From NCBI GenBank assembly GCA_964019695.1, contig OZ026520.1:24566130-24630129 (forward strand): a DNA stretch of 64,000 bases. Reading direction: 5' to 3'. The notes under the pieces are model-generated. The model was not told where the DNA came from and searched no databases. It saw only the letters and a program-made list of their open reading frames with translations. The stretch's first letter is position 1. The number at the start of each line of letters is the position of its first letter. Origin of the DNA: Loripinus fragilis (lineage: Eukaryota; Mollusca; Bivalvia; Lucinida; Lucinidae). Below are positions 11,783 to 24,344 of this stretch, piece after piece. The translations under genes and the position numbers were made by a program.

Positions 11783-13803
11783 GCGCGGATTCAGAAAGTT
11801 TGTTAGAGGGGGTCCAACTCTGACGTTGTTTCAGTTCACCTAAGCCGAAGGCCCAGGGTGAGCTATTGTGATCGTTCTTTGTCCGCCGTCCTTCCGTGCG
11901 TAAACTTTTTTTTAAAAGGACATCTCCTCCTGAACCGCTGGTCCTAATTTCATATAACTTCAAATGAATGTTCCCCACGATGCCCTCTTTCAACATTACC
12001 TAAATGGTTTCGTTACACTAAACAGGAGGGTCGCCAGAGCTCCAGATAAATATTTTAAAAGACATCTCCTCCTGAACCACTGACCCAAATTCAAAATAAT
12101 TGCACAGAATTGCTCCTCTTGATACCCTCTACCAAAATTGCACAATGGTTACGCTCCCCTAAACAAAAGGGCTGCCAGAGCTCCAGATAAGAAATACATT
12201 TAAACAGCATTTCCTCCTGAACCACTGGTCCAAATTCAAAATAATTTCACAGGGTTGTTCCTCAAGATGCCATCTTCCATTATTGCACAAATGATTCCAG
12301 TCCACCGAACAAAGGGGCTGCCAGAGCTCTAGATAAGAAATGTCTTTAAATGAAACTTCCTCCTGAACCACTGGTCCAAATTTTATATAACTTCACATGA
12401 ATGTTCCTCATGATGCCCTCTTTCAAAATTGCATAAATGGTTCTGCTCCACCAAACAGTAGGGCCGCCAGAGCTCCAGATAAGAAAACATTTAATAGACA
12501 TCTCCTGAACCACTGACCCATATTCAAAATAATTTCACACAAATAGTCCTCTTGATACCCTCTACCAAAATTGCACAAATGTTTACGCTCCACTGAACAA
12601 AAGGGCTGCCAGAGCTCCAGATAAGAAATACATTTAAACGGTATATCCTCCTGAACCACTGGTCAAAATTCAAAATGATTGCACAGGGTTGTTCCTCATG
12701 ATGCCTTATTCCAATATTGCACGAATTGTTCCAATCCACTAAACAGAGGGGCTGAGCTCTAGATTAAAAAATCCTTAAACGACATCTCCTCCTGAACCAC
12801 TGTTACAAATTTCATATAATATAGCATGAATCTTCCCCATGATGCCCTCTTTCAAAATTGCATAAATGGTTCCGCTCCATCAAACAAGAGGGCCGCCAGA
12901 GCTCCAGATGAGAAAAATTTTAAACTAAGTCTGCCCCTGAACCACAGACCCGATTTCAAAATAATTTCACAGAATTGTTCCTCATAATACCCTCTACCAA
13001 AAATGCATAAATTATTACACTCCGCTGAACAAAAGGGCTGCCAGATATCCAAATAAGAATTACCTTTAAACGACATTTCCTATTGAACCACTGGTCCAAA
13101 TTCAAAATAATTTCACAAAATTGTTCCTCGTGATACCTTCTACCGAAATTGCACAAATGGTTTGGGTCTGCTGAACAAAGGGACTGTCAAAGCTCCAGAT
13201 AACAAATGTCTTTAAATGACATCTCCTTTTGAACCACTGGTCCAAATGTTATATAACTTCACATGAATATTGCCCTCTTTCAAAATTGCATAAATGGTTC
13301 TACTGCACCAAACAAGAGGACTGCCAGAGCTCCAGATAAGGAATCTTTTAAACGACATTTCCTGAACCACTGACCCAAATTCAAAATATACTTAACTACT
13401 AAAGAATCACGACACTTTTTTCTTTCTTCAAACTCATAATCAACAAATTATAGAGCTAAGTCGATATGCTTATTTTAATAACAAGACATTAGAAAGTATT
13501 TTGAGTGCATCTTAGTCTACCTTTGTTCAACTTTAGGCAATGGAAAGATAAGTGTGCATCGTATTCATTTACGACCAAAAAATTGACACACAGTATGTGT
13601 CAAATTTCTTTGGTATTTAGGTATAACTTCACAGAATTGTTCCTCATGATGCACTCTACCAAAATATCACAAATGGTTCCACTCCACTGATCAGTCATTC
13701 TCTGGTGAGCGACCCAGGGCCCAAGGGACCTCTCGTTTTAGCGGGGTATGGCCCGGACCACCCCCTCTGGATCCGCCCCCTCCTCTGGATCCGCGCATGC
13801 AAC
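11783..13803. mobile_element. composite repeat: GCGGATCC-type ends around a ~145-bp tandem array
   Basis: The left border (from 11783) reads AGCGCGGATTCAGAAAGTTT and the right border CTCTGGATCCGCGCATG (about 13787-13803), like the short GCGGATCC MITEs. Between them (about 11900-13690) lie ten or so diverged units of about 145 bp. They are marked by GCCAGAGCTCCAGATAAGAA near 12030, 12172, 12320, 12463, 12606, 12893, 13038, 13184 and 13320, and by TCCTGAACCACTGG. Minus-strand ORFs in this span are translations of these units and not genes. A 235-bp TIR element has inserted at 13389. Confidence 0.65.
13389..13623. mobile_element. 235-bp deletion derivative of the 4.5-kb TIR element
   Basis: The first ~115 bp match 4496-4612 and the last ~120 bp match 6437-6555. 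The ends are TACTTAACTACTAAAG and the complement CTTTGGTATTTAGGTA, flanked by TA on both sides. Neighbouring tandem units carry the uninterrupted sequence (CAAAATAATTTCACAG), giving a natural empty site that confirms TA duplication on insertion. Confidence 0.9.
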
Positions 13804-13807
13804 CGTA

Positions 13808-14816
13808 CAGTCAGGTGCCAAATTAAAGTTCACAAAGTGAATTTCAAGGCAAAAAACAATGCTTAATTTAAACACTTATAATATTTTAAATCTAAAAGAA
13901 AACGTTTACAGCATTAATAAGGCTTATGTTTGGATACATCATTATCCTCCCTATCATTACAAATGTTCAGAAAATTTTACTCCATACTGGAGGTGGTTGA
14001 CCTAGCAACAAGACAAAAATGACAAAATTTACCCTATCTAGTTCATTAAAACAATTGCCATGGCAACCAGACATTCAATAATTACTTGAGTTTATGCTAT
14101 AACATGTAGGACTTATTGATGTCTTTATGTCTGGTTTTATTTTAATTTCTATCAATAACAAAGTAAAAAGATCAACATTTCTTTGTAAAATTGATCACGA
14201 AAAGGGTGAAAATTAGAGTGAATATCAAAAATACTGCATCTTTGTTTCCATGACAACATCATTTTAAATGCATTATTCTAACCCTTTAAAGACATTTTAT
14301 TGACAGATTATCTTTGTTTTAAAGTTTTATGTATAATTTGAAGTACATATGACTTTTAAACATGTGTAACTATTAATATTTGTGTTCCATAACCCCATTT
14401 TAGGAACTTTGAATCTTGACAGATTTTGTTTACATTTTTGCATTTTATATTGTTTAGCTATAAAAGAAAGACAAGCAAATAGCTTTTTGATGGTCAATAT
14501 ATAGAAAAATATGTTGTCTTGGAGTAGCATTAAAAATAACACCAGAAATTCATTCCTTGTAACCATGGCAACCGCCTAAATGAGCATACTAGTGGCTTTT
14601 TAGTTATTTTTATCGGTTGCTTAGCAACAATATGCAAAACAGTGAACAACTTAATTCTATTGTGAATATTTGAAGGCTTGCTTATATCTTCCCATCCATG
14701 TAATTGGCAAGTCCATTTTATGAATAAAATTGAAATAAAGAAGAAATAAATGTCTAAATTTCCCATAAATTTATCCATTTTTTTAAGTTTGTGAACTTTA
14801 ATTTGGCACATAAGTG
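13808..14816. mobile_element. 1.0-kb TA-flanked TIR element
   Basis: The left end CAGTCAGGTGCCAAATTAAA(GTTCACAAA) matches the complement of the right end CACTTATGTGCCAAATTAAA(GTTCACAAA) at about 26 of 29 positions, with TA on both sides. Minus-strand ORFs inside (for example 14327-14566) carry no recognisable transposase. It is probably a non-autonomous Tc1/mariner-type element. Confidence 0.7.
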
Positions 14817-14819
14817 TAC

Positions 14820-15422
14820 ACGAAACCAACCTACACACCTCACCATAAACTATTATATACTCCACCAGGTCAATCACATCGGAATGATAAAACACACCAT
14901 TCTATACTACATCACACCAAACCACTCCACTCCACCTCAGACCACACCACATATTACACTACACTAAGCCACACATCGTACCACACCAATCACACTGTTC
15001 CACATATCACATAGCTTGGGTCCAGTCGTCAATATTTTTTGCCGAAATTATCTTATGCTTACATTCTAAAAATAAAGATAATAAAAAGATAACACATCAA
15101 AGGTATCGGTAGTCCGTTAAATTTTCGGTAGATATGTAATTTTTGACCAAGAAACGGAAAAATAAAACAATGAAAAAATGATCAGACTGGAACCCAGGCT
15201 ACATATCATTAGGCCACATTCTATGCCGCGCATCAAACGACAATACACAACGTCACACCTTCAGCTACATATACTAGACACCACTTGGCCACGCTGTTCC
15301 GTTATATATTCCAACAAAATCGTTAATATGATCAAACATTTAATATTACTAAAAGGTATCCTAAAGTATAAATACGTTCTATGTTAGATATTCATTATAA
15401 AATATAAATATAATATAATATT
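14820..15422. other. A/C-rich block and unannotated sequence
   Basis: 14820-15015 is A/C-rich on the plus strand (ACACCAAACCACTCCACTCC-like text), matching the style of 11560-11780. The remainder shows no gene. Confidence 0.5.
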
Positions 15423-18400
15423 TAGTGTAGGCCGCTGTGTAATTCCGTGTGCATTTTTTGGTAAAAGTGTCAAATATATATTTTCTTGTAACAAAATGTA
15501 TCCTGATAAAAAAAAAAGATGTTTACAATTTACAATTTTTCCTTGGCGTTTTAACGTTACTGTGACGTCACAAAGTGACGTACCCATTTTTAGCTTATTT
15601 AAGGCTTGAAAGTGGAGTATTTTGAGATTTCAGCAGGCATAAACATGAACTGTTTGATCAGTTGTAGTAATTTTTCTGGCGACATGTTGATTTCGGAGCA
15701 TAGACCCTGACTCTGGATTTTAAAGATGTTACATTAACTTCAAAATGATGTCTGTACATGGAAAAGTGACGTCAGTACCGAAATGAAAATTCTGTGTTTG
15801 TGAAAGCTCAAATAGCTAGACCCTCCTCTCCACACAGCAGGGAAAATATTGTTTACTATAATTTTCTGAAACTACATTATATAAGACGCGAAATGACATA
15901 CATTAGCTCTCTGACCTATATTTAGACAGGCATGTTAACTACGTTACCCTATTGTAGTTTAAAATCATATTTTGCAAATACCAAGTTATACCTAATTATT
16001 ATATATCCACATGTTTTAGGCCTAAAACATGTTTAAAGGAAGGGAACAGCCGGTACGAATTTAAACAATACACACTATGATGTTAGTTCTATATGTTACT
16101 TTAAATGTATAACTATTTAATGCATTACTGTGATAAACGTTACTTTCTTTTAAACACATTTTAAATTACAAAGGAATACTTTTTAAATTTACACTGCTAG
16201 TGGGCTATTTATTGCCATTTAACTGTTATTAATTGTCATTAAAGGCAACTACCAATAACGCATGGATGAATAAAAGAATAAAAATTGAACCTTATTCACA
16301 TACAACGAAATGTTTAGTCTGTGTGTTTTATCAAATATGTAAATAACATTTTATGTTCTTAAATGCTTATTAAATGATATCTTTCAGGTCACTGACACTG
16401 ATATATTTTCCTCTTTTATACGTGAAATTATATTTTAAAGACGCATATTATGACATCAAACATATCAGAAGAAAGGTTTTATGCTCCTCAGGAAAATTAT
16501 TTTTGTTGTTCTACTACATTAACATGTTAACTTATAGTGTAGGTTATAAACATTGTTTTATGTTTGATGCTGAATAAAATATATTGTATTATATTGTATC
16601 GTATTTTAGATAACACATTAATATTAAGCATGGACTAGCTTAATAAGATTTATCACATATTGTTAAAGCCAGCTATTAATTACAACTACTATGCTGATAC
16701 CATTCAGGAATAAAAAACTTTTTAGAATTTGTAATTGTAGGTCAACTCAAGCATATGTCAAAAACGAAAATAAAGAGTTGAAAACAGTCCTTTATCCTTG
16801 TCTTTTGAAAAATTAAACTGAAATGATTTAAAGCCTTAATGATTTTCGCCCAAAGGTATGACACACGCCAAGCCTATTCCTATGTTTATAACTGCTTTAT
16901 ATCAGAACGATGTTCAGTTTGGTGATAAAAGAATACCATTTAAAATGGTAAAATGCATAACAAGAGAATTATAAAGACATGTCTTAACATCTGTTCTGTC
17001 TTGTTCTAAATTATTGTGAATCATTCAAACAGGACAGCATTTGTTCTAATGGGTCATTTTAGTCATAATAAAGTATCAAAGTATCAAAGTCATACATTTG
17101 AAAGAGATATGTATATCACTTAGAAAAGCCCCCAGGCATTGTAAGTATTACATGTATATTGTAGCCATTGCTAAAATAGCTGACTCACAATAAATTATTG
17201 CTTTTAATTAATTATTTGTTTTGCATTATTCTATCAGTTAAACTCATTGGTCTTACAGTGGAATTTTGTTGCAGATAATATCAAATTGATATTTAGCATG
17301 TCAAATGTAAAAATTATCGTTGGTATAAAATTGCAGCCTAATAATTCTTTGCATATTTCAAATCAAACAAAATAGATTTACTAGTAACGAAAGAACAGAT
17401 CAAAAGAATAAGCCCATTTGATGTTGGTACTTGTCGCAGTGTTGAGCAATTAAGGCTCAGGTGAGCCTGTGCATATGTATAGGTAGACTTGCCAGAGCCT
17501 TCGCTGCTCATATACACAAAGTAGAATATAGATTAAGGACCGAATTTGTTAGAACGCTAGCCCCTCTGAATCATCATGAGCGATTAAACAGTGCATTTGC
17601 TCGTCTAAATATTTATTTATGAATTACAGTGAAAGAGCAAAAACATTTTTCATCTAAAAGCACAGTAATTTATACTTGCACTGCTGTCAAATAACATATC
17701 AAATATATAGCATTCAATGTTTCGTAAACTGTACCATACAAACATATTACACAATTGACAATAATACACTGCTAAATCAACCTCTCAGATCTATAATGAT
17801 ATCCTGTACATTTTACTGAAATGATTTCTTTAAGCGATACTTGAATAAAAGTATACATGCCTAAGTTGATGTACATTTTTTTAAACTTTGTATGTGCGAC
17901 TATCATTGGTGACAATGTTGATACTAAGAATGTGCCACCTTAATCCTGAACAGTTAGCGTTGTGCATGCTCCTTCTGAATCTATATCCTGGCAAGTTAAC
18001 AACTCATTCTAATCGTAAGTACACATATACATGTTAAACATTGTTATTAATGATTACATTTATTATGTTTGCGAGGTTCCTGTAATATTTTGCCAACGTT
18101 CTGTTTAGTGAAAATTAACATCAGGTATATAAACATGTATTTCTCAAACTAAATCAAATGTAATCTCTTGAATGCATTTTTTTTAAAATATTTCACATTT
18201 CTATCCAGCATTCTAAAACATTGTAAAATCTACTTTACAATAAATTGAATGCCATCTTTTAAAATTTGGTCGGATACATTTTATCTGAAAAGTCTTGATA
18301 TAAATTGGTATTGTAGTTACAGCTGACCTAAATATATATATATAACCATATCTAATGTGGCCTTAAAGTAAACTCTACACTATAACTAACTTTCACTATT

Positions 18401-20181
18401 TCCAGGGAAATGTTTTTCATCAATAATGCAGTTCTTTAGATATTATCGGTTGAGCACGTGATCCAAGGTACTTTCTTAATGTGATGGACAGTTTTGTTGA
18501 TTGCACAACAAAAGCTATGCTGTATATAAACTAAAATCAATTTCAAAGCTGCTGTAATGCGTCACCATATGCATACAAAGCTAAAAGTCAGGATACAAAA
18601 TTGATTTCAAGAGAGTCACTTTAAACGATAACTAATTACAGACACTTTAAATAACCGAAGAGAAGTAGGAAAATTAAACTTAGAAATCTTCAGAAAAATA
18701 TTACAAAACTCTAAACTTCACAAAATATATATGCTTTTCTGGCTCAATTATATATCTTAACATTTTGGATAAACACATGGCAATATAATATATTTTGTAC
18801 AGTAATATTATGTTATTTAAACAAATTTGACAGTGAATTGAAATGTATCCTTCTAAGTGTTGTTACTTGAGTGCTATAATTTCCTTTGTTTATGAATTTT
18901 AATATCCATAATTATAGGTAACTGAAGTCATTTCTTTGTAGATGTAAAAAGTTCAAATATATACTATTTTCAAATGCAAATTTGCATGGATAATTAGTAG
19001 GAACTTAATAAATCCTGATAAATCCTTTTTTTTTCAGACAGACTGGTATCTTAATATCTATTTAACAAGCACAGTCAATTTTGGGGTGAAATAAAATATC
19101 CTATGACGTATAATATACGGAATAAAGAAATGTATATGCAGTCTTGAAAGTTGTAATATACGTTACATGATGCTGCACAAACAAAAACAAACTAATATTT
19201 TACACCTTAAACAAAGTTAAGCCTGTTTTCATCACTCTTGCTTATCAACAGAATGCTCATATATGGTGTTTAAAGGTTTTTAAATTGAATTTCATGCCGA
19301 ATTAAAGAATGAACTTTTTATTCAGGGTCGTCATATTTAACAGTTTATAACTCTTAAAGTATTTTTGATACAAACAAACTGTATAATGGTCCATTACTTG
19401 TATTGTGGAAGATGTATTTAAAACCTGAAAGTTAACCGGGAAGCTTATCAAAGAAAATTATTTAACATAATTTCAGTGATGTAAAAGGGAGTAGCTTAAA
19501 ATGTAACATAAAGGACATTACAATGGGCCCATATAACTTTTATAAACATAAATATATGTAAGGAATGAAATGTTCTTCTATGTTCTATGAATGTTTGTCC
19601 AATTTAAATTATTCAAGTATTACCTTAACCACCTTGATTACATTTATTTTGTTAAAAAATGTAGGGTAACGTAGTTAACATGCTGTAGCAGCTAAACGCC
19701 CCAACCATCAGAGAGCTAACATGTTTCAAAAAACTAAGCCAGGAACATACAGTTATGCTAAGATCTGATTTTAGGCGCGAAGCACACACGAATTTCCAGA
19801 ATTATTTTTTTTGTACACAATGTGTTTTTCCAGCCCATTGACATCAAATCGACGTCAATTTCATTTAAAGTTAAAGTCCATATTGAATTAAATTTCAATT
19901 TGTGTGTTTCTATAGATGTTTTCAACCAATACAATGCAACAAACATAAAAAATAAGATTATTTTAGGTGTGTAAATAGCCCCACCACATATACGTTCCTT
20001 GATGTAAGTGAAACGACGGTACATCATTTTGTGACGTAACTGTGACTTAATACTGCAATAAAAAAATGTAAACATCTTTTTCCTTACTCTGCATATATTT
20101 TTCTAGCTGAAAATTGCTAAGAATCACTTTTACCAAAAAGTGCACACGGGAGCCCACATTTCGACACAGGGGCCTACACTA
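15423..20181. mobile_element. 4.76-kb element with long inverted arms
   Basis: The left end TAGTGTAGGCCGCTGTGT and the complement of the right end TAGTGTAGGCCCCTGTGT begin arms that stay alignable inward. Landmarks are GTGTGCA(C/T)TTTTTGGTAAAA, AAGATGTTTACA, a CRE-like ACGTCACAAA, and GTTAACTACGTTACCCT at about 15932-15950 facing 19665-19682. Arms are therefore about 540 bp. The flanking ATT/ATT may be a 3-bp target duplication. No ORF over about 105 codons lies inside and none looks like a transposase, so it is probably non-autonomous or an eroded fold-back element. The 105-codon minus ORF at 19758-20075 is arm sequence. Confidence 0.7.
17443..17510. repeat. imperfect hairpin related to 9302-9365
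   Basis: TGAGCAATTAAGGCTCAGG faces GCCAGAGCCTTCGCTGCTCA around GCATATG. It is shared in design and partly in sequence with the hairpin at 9302. Confidence 0.6.
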
Positions 20182-20309
20182 ATTCGGAGAATTATGAAAG
20201 GATGCTGCCATTGGTTCAGTTCAACGTTAGCGCTAGACCCAAAGTGTGAACTGCGCATATGCGAAAAATAACTTTCATCTTTTAAACGTACTTTGATGCT
20301 TTGACTGTT

Positions 20310-20785
20310 TGTCGGGCCTACCGGGGTTTACCTGTTGGATTTCTTTTGTTCCTGTATTCAGTTTTATTTACTGTTGAGTCCTTATCTTTGCTTTTCCTCC
20401 TTGTTATATCTTGATTTATATGTTTTAGGAGATGATGCATTGATAAGTTGGGGGTCTTTCATGCAAACCAAATATCTATGTGTCTTGATCCACATCTGAA
20501 TTAAGGGTGAGGTTGGCGCCGTTTAACCGATTTAAGCTCTCCAGTAAAAACTTTTACTGACCGTTCCAAGGCGGTACTTCTTTCGTGGATCTTTTATGTT
20601 TTTGTTCTGTCTTGTGTTTGCTATGTCTTTGTGCGCGTCTGTTTATATGTGCTCTGTGGTCACCTGCTGAGAAAGGGCCGACCTCTTGGCTCTCGTTTGT
20701 GGTGTCTGACTGTGAGTTTGTCACTTCCCATTTGTATCCTGGGTCAGGTGTGATACTTGATTGTATCGATTTCTGATCTTTGCAC
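20310..20785 (+). mobile_element. Penelope-like 3' tail, copy 2 (5'-truncated)
   Basis: Begins near TTTGTCGGGCCTACCGGGG and runs through GTTGGATTTCTTTTG, TGATGCATTGATAAGTT, CAGTAAAAACTTTTACTG and ends near GATCTTTGCACCC. It closely matches 35725-36215 and, more distantly, 2190-2665. There is no RT upstream. The small ORF at 20585-20776 lies inside this tail and is not a gene. Confidence 0.75.
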
Positions 20786-21059
20786 CCTTACTTAGTTTTA
20801 CTGGTCTGTTGACATCATATTTTTATATGTATGCATACATTCAAGGATAAATGGATTATGCGACTTTTAAAGGCAATTTTAAAGCTTATACATCGAACAC
20901 TGAGTATGCTAAATAAGTTTCAGTTATGAAATAAATTACACTCAATAAACCAAAACCTCACTATTTGATCTTTAGAATTAATGCATGTATATGTTTATTC
21001 ACTTGTATTTATCGTCCCACCAGCAGCTAAGGTCGTATGGAGACGGTTATAATTAACCC

Positions 21060-21200
21060 TTAAAGCGCCAATCACGACTGCAGTAGACGACATCTTTCCT
21101 AATTTTCAAAACATAACAGTAAGGTATGATATTTCATGAGAATCGTCTGCCAGCAGACAATTCTCATGAAATATCATGCCTCATTTGTTATTTTTGAAAA
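21060..21200. repeat. MITE fragment with 27-bp hairpin
   Basis: TTAAAGCGCCAATCACGACT at the left resembles the ends of 28903-29040. GATATTTCATGAGAATCGTC (from 21128) pairs with the complement across a CCAG apex, with arms of 27 nt (21123-21149 and 21154-21180) and two mismatches. Confidence 0.7.
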
Positions 21201-21203
21201 AGC

Positions 21204-21709
21204 ATGAAACAATACGAGTCAGCTATGTTGGAAATGCAATGTATGAAAAAAATCTGGTACATGGAAGGAAGGACAAGCGAAAAGCAGTATGTCTATCTCC
21301 TCAACGGTGACATAAAAATAAAAACTGCACCCAATGTTCATAAAAATTTTATACTTTCAGGAACAGTGGGGGTGACACTGAGCAGACGAAATTGTCACGT
21401 CGATCCCCACAAGATTGGAACCTGTTTTAGAGCATTTCCAAAATTCAAACTAATTAATGCCCCACACCTTTACTTAACGCAAATAGGCGTAGGATAAGGG
21501 CGGGATACAGCCCGAATTCCTTCTTTGAAGCCAAAGTGGGTGCATAAAACTGGGTGTGCCGTGCGTGCTGTATATGCCTAGTGCGAAGGGACCGCGGCAC
21601 ACCGACATCATAACCGAATAATGTATGTAATGTTCATGTGACAGGTAAGACTCTGGTGGGGATGCCCAGGCTCACCTTAGACGCCACTGAGCTTCGTTTT
21701 TGCATTTTC

Positions 21710-21768
<59 letters not shown>

Positions 21769-21769
21769 C
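21204..21769 (+). mobile_element. possible retroposon 3' end with (TTG)n tail
   Basis: A 97-codon ORF (21204-21497) is followed by GC-richer sequence and ends in a run of about 20 TTG triplets (about 21710-21769). A simple-repeat 3' tail is typical of LINE or SINE insertions. I do not recognise the family. The L-rich ORF at 21638-21835 is the microsatellite read as protein. Confidence 0.35.
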
Positions 21770-21989
21770 ATTCACTCCCTTAATCAAATTCTGAACGATG
21801 AAGCGCTGCTGTTTGCTTTTACTTTCCATTCATAACAATACTCACTGAACACAAAATGGTCAACCCCTCGGACATTTACATCTCTGTTCCGGTGGTACAT
21901 CCTTCAAAACTTGTTCTATATGTCGCCCACAGCCTGAAGATAGTGTGAAACATAACTGATACAGTATAAAGATAGTGGAAAACATAAGT

Positions 21990-22365
21990 GTTCTATATGT
22001 CACCCATGTGTCGCCCACAGCCTGAAGATAGTGTAAAACATTGTTGCTCTACGCGTAACCTACAGCCTGAAGATAGTGTAAAACATTGTTGCTCTACGCG
22101 TCACCTACAGCCTGAAGATAGTGTAAAACATTGTTGCTCTATGCGTCACCTACAGCCGGAAGATAGCGTAAAACATTGTTGCTCTACGCGTCACCTACAG
22201 CCTGAAGATAGTGTTAAACATTCTTGCTCTACGCGTCACGTACAGCCTAAAGTTAGTGTAAAACATTGTTGATCTAGACGTCACCTACAGCCTAAAGTTA
22301 GTGTAAAGCATAACTGTTCTACGTGTCACCTACAGCCTGGAGATAGTGTTAAACATTTCCTGTTC
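21990..22365 (+). repeat. 45-bp satellite units
   Basis: About eight units of 45 bp containing CAGCCTGAAGATAGTGT and AAACATTGTTGCTCTACGCG. The unit length is divisible by three and stop-free in one frame, which creates a 94-codon ORF (21988-22272) that I do not regard as a gene. The shared half-unit links this array to the 78-bp array that follows. Confidence 0.9.
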
Positions 22366-23830
22366 TAAAAGTCCCCCACAGCCATAATATAGTGTACAAC
22401 ATTTAGTGTTCTATATGTCACCGACAGCCTGAAGATAGTGTGAAACATAACTGATACAGCATAAAGATAGTGGAAATAATTCATTGTTCTACATGTCGCC
22501 CACAGCCTGAAGATAGTGTGAAACATAACTGATACAGCATAGAGATAGTGGAAATAATTAACTGTTCTATATGTCACCCACAGCCTGAAGATAGTGTGTA
22601 ACATAACTGATACAGCATAGAGATAGTGGAAATAATTTACTGTTCTATATGCCGCCCACAGCCTGAAGATAGTGTGAAACATAACTGATACAGCATAGAG
22701 ATAGGGGAAATAATTTACTGATCTATATGTCGCCCACAGCCTGAAGATAGTGTGAAATATAACTGATACAGCATAGAGATAGTGGAAATAATTTATTGTT
22801 CTATATGTCACCCACAGCCTGAAGATAGTGTGAATCATAACTGATACAGCATAAAGATAGTGGAAATAATTTACTGTTCTATATGTCACCCACAGCCTGA
22901 AGATAGTGTGAATCATAACTGATACAGCATATAGATAGTGGAAATAATTTACTGTTCTATATGCCGCCCACAGCCTGAAGATAGTGTGTAACATAACTGA
23001 TACAGCATAGAGATAGTGGAAATAATTTACTGTTCTATATGCCGCCCACAGCCTGAAGATAGTGTGAAACATAACTGATACAGCATAGAGATAGTGGAAA
23101 TAATTTACTGTTCTATATGCCGCCCACAGCCTGAAGATAGTGTGAAACATAACTGATACAGCATAGAGATAGTGGAAATAATTTACTGTTCTATATGTCA
23201 CCCACAGCCTGAAGATAGTGTGAAACATAACTGATACAGCATAGAGATAGTGGAAATAATTTACTGTTCTATATGTCACCCACAGCCTGAAGATAGTGTG
23301 AATCATAACTGATACAGCATAAAGATAGTGGAAATAATTTACTGTTCTATATGTCGCCCACAGCCTGAAGATAGTGTGAAACATAACTGATACAGCATAG
23401 AGATAGTGGAAATAATTTACTGTTCTATATGTCACCCACAGCCTGAAGATAGTGTGAATCATAACTGATACAGCATAAAGATAGTGGAAATAATTTACTG
23501 TTCTATATGTCGCCCACAGCCTGAAGATAGTGTGAATCATAACTGATACAGCATAGAGATAGTGGAAATAATTTACTGTTCTATCTGCCGCCCGCAGCCT
23601 GCAGAAAGAGTAAAACATAACTGATACAGCATATAGATAGTGGAAATAATTTACTGTTCTATATGTCACCCACAGCCTGAAGATAGTGTGAAACATAACT
23701 GATACAGCATAGAGATAGTGGAAATAATTTACTGTTCTATATGTCGCCCGCAGCCTGCAGAAAGAGTAAAACATAACTGATACAGCATATAGATAGTGGA
23801 AATAGTTTACTGTTCTACATGCCGCCCACA
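22366..23830 (+). repeat. 78-bp satellite array, about 18 units
   Basis: Units contain CTGTTCTATATGTC, CCACAGCCTGAAGATAGTGT and ACTGATACAGCATAGAGATA, GTGGAAATAATTTA. Length is 78 bp (26 codons), so the minus strand shows a 469-codon ORF across the array. Compared with the adjacent 45-bp unit, a 33-bp segment carrying a second degenerate AGATAGTG has been added. Variants (CACC/CGCC, AAAC/AATC) are intermixed along the array, as expected from unequal exchange. Confidence 0.9.
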
Positions 23831-24168
23831 GCCTGCAAATATTTTAAAACATTGAACATTGTTCTATATGAAGCCCACAGCCTGGAGATAGCGTAAACGA
23901 TTTATTGTTCTATATGTCGCCGACAGCCTGACGGCATTGTAAAACATTTTTTTTCTATCTGAAGGTAGTAAAATCTGTTAATTGATAAGCTTTCCTTTTC
24001 GGGTCGAGCAACCCTCGTTGAAGTATATTTGTGGGTATTTGGTAGCTTGAGCAAGTCGTGTATGGTCTGTCATAGCATACGGTAGTATGTTTACAGTAGA
24101 ACCTGTGTAAGACGGCCACCCTCAAAAAGATCGAAAATTGGTTTTCAAGACCAATTATTGCTTTATGC

Positions 24169-24224
24169 AGGTCAAAAGTATTGCAGAATGCTCCAAGGGG
24201 AGCATTCTGCAATACTTTCGACCT
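24169..24224. repeat. near-perfect 26-bp-arm hairpin
   Basis: AGGTCAAAAGTATTGCAGAA(TGCTCC) at 24169-24194 is complementary to 24199-24224 with one mismatch and a four-base AAGG loop. Confidence 0.85.
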
Positions 24225-24344
24225 TCATTAAGCTACCATTTGTCATTAAGATCTTTGTTTTGTCTATTTTTGAGTGACCGTTTACACAGGCTTTATTGTA
24301 ATCTGAAAAGTACTGTTCGGTGTGTACTGTTTATAGGATATGTT

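Noticed and set aside
12159..13156. overlapping minus-strand ORFs with a shared SYLELWQP motif
   Set aside because: They are the ~145-bp tandem units read in frame; the motif recurs because the DNA repeats.
14327..14895. minus-strand ORFs of 79 and 121 codons as a transposase
   Set aside because: No DDE-type motifs, and the longer ORF runs across the TIR border of the 13808-14816 element.
22365..23774. 469-codon minus-strand ORF with a 26-residue repeat
   Set aside because: It exists because the satellite unit is 78 bp, a multiple of three, with one stop-free frame. There is no splice, promoter or non-repetitive coding context.
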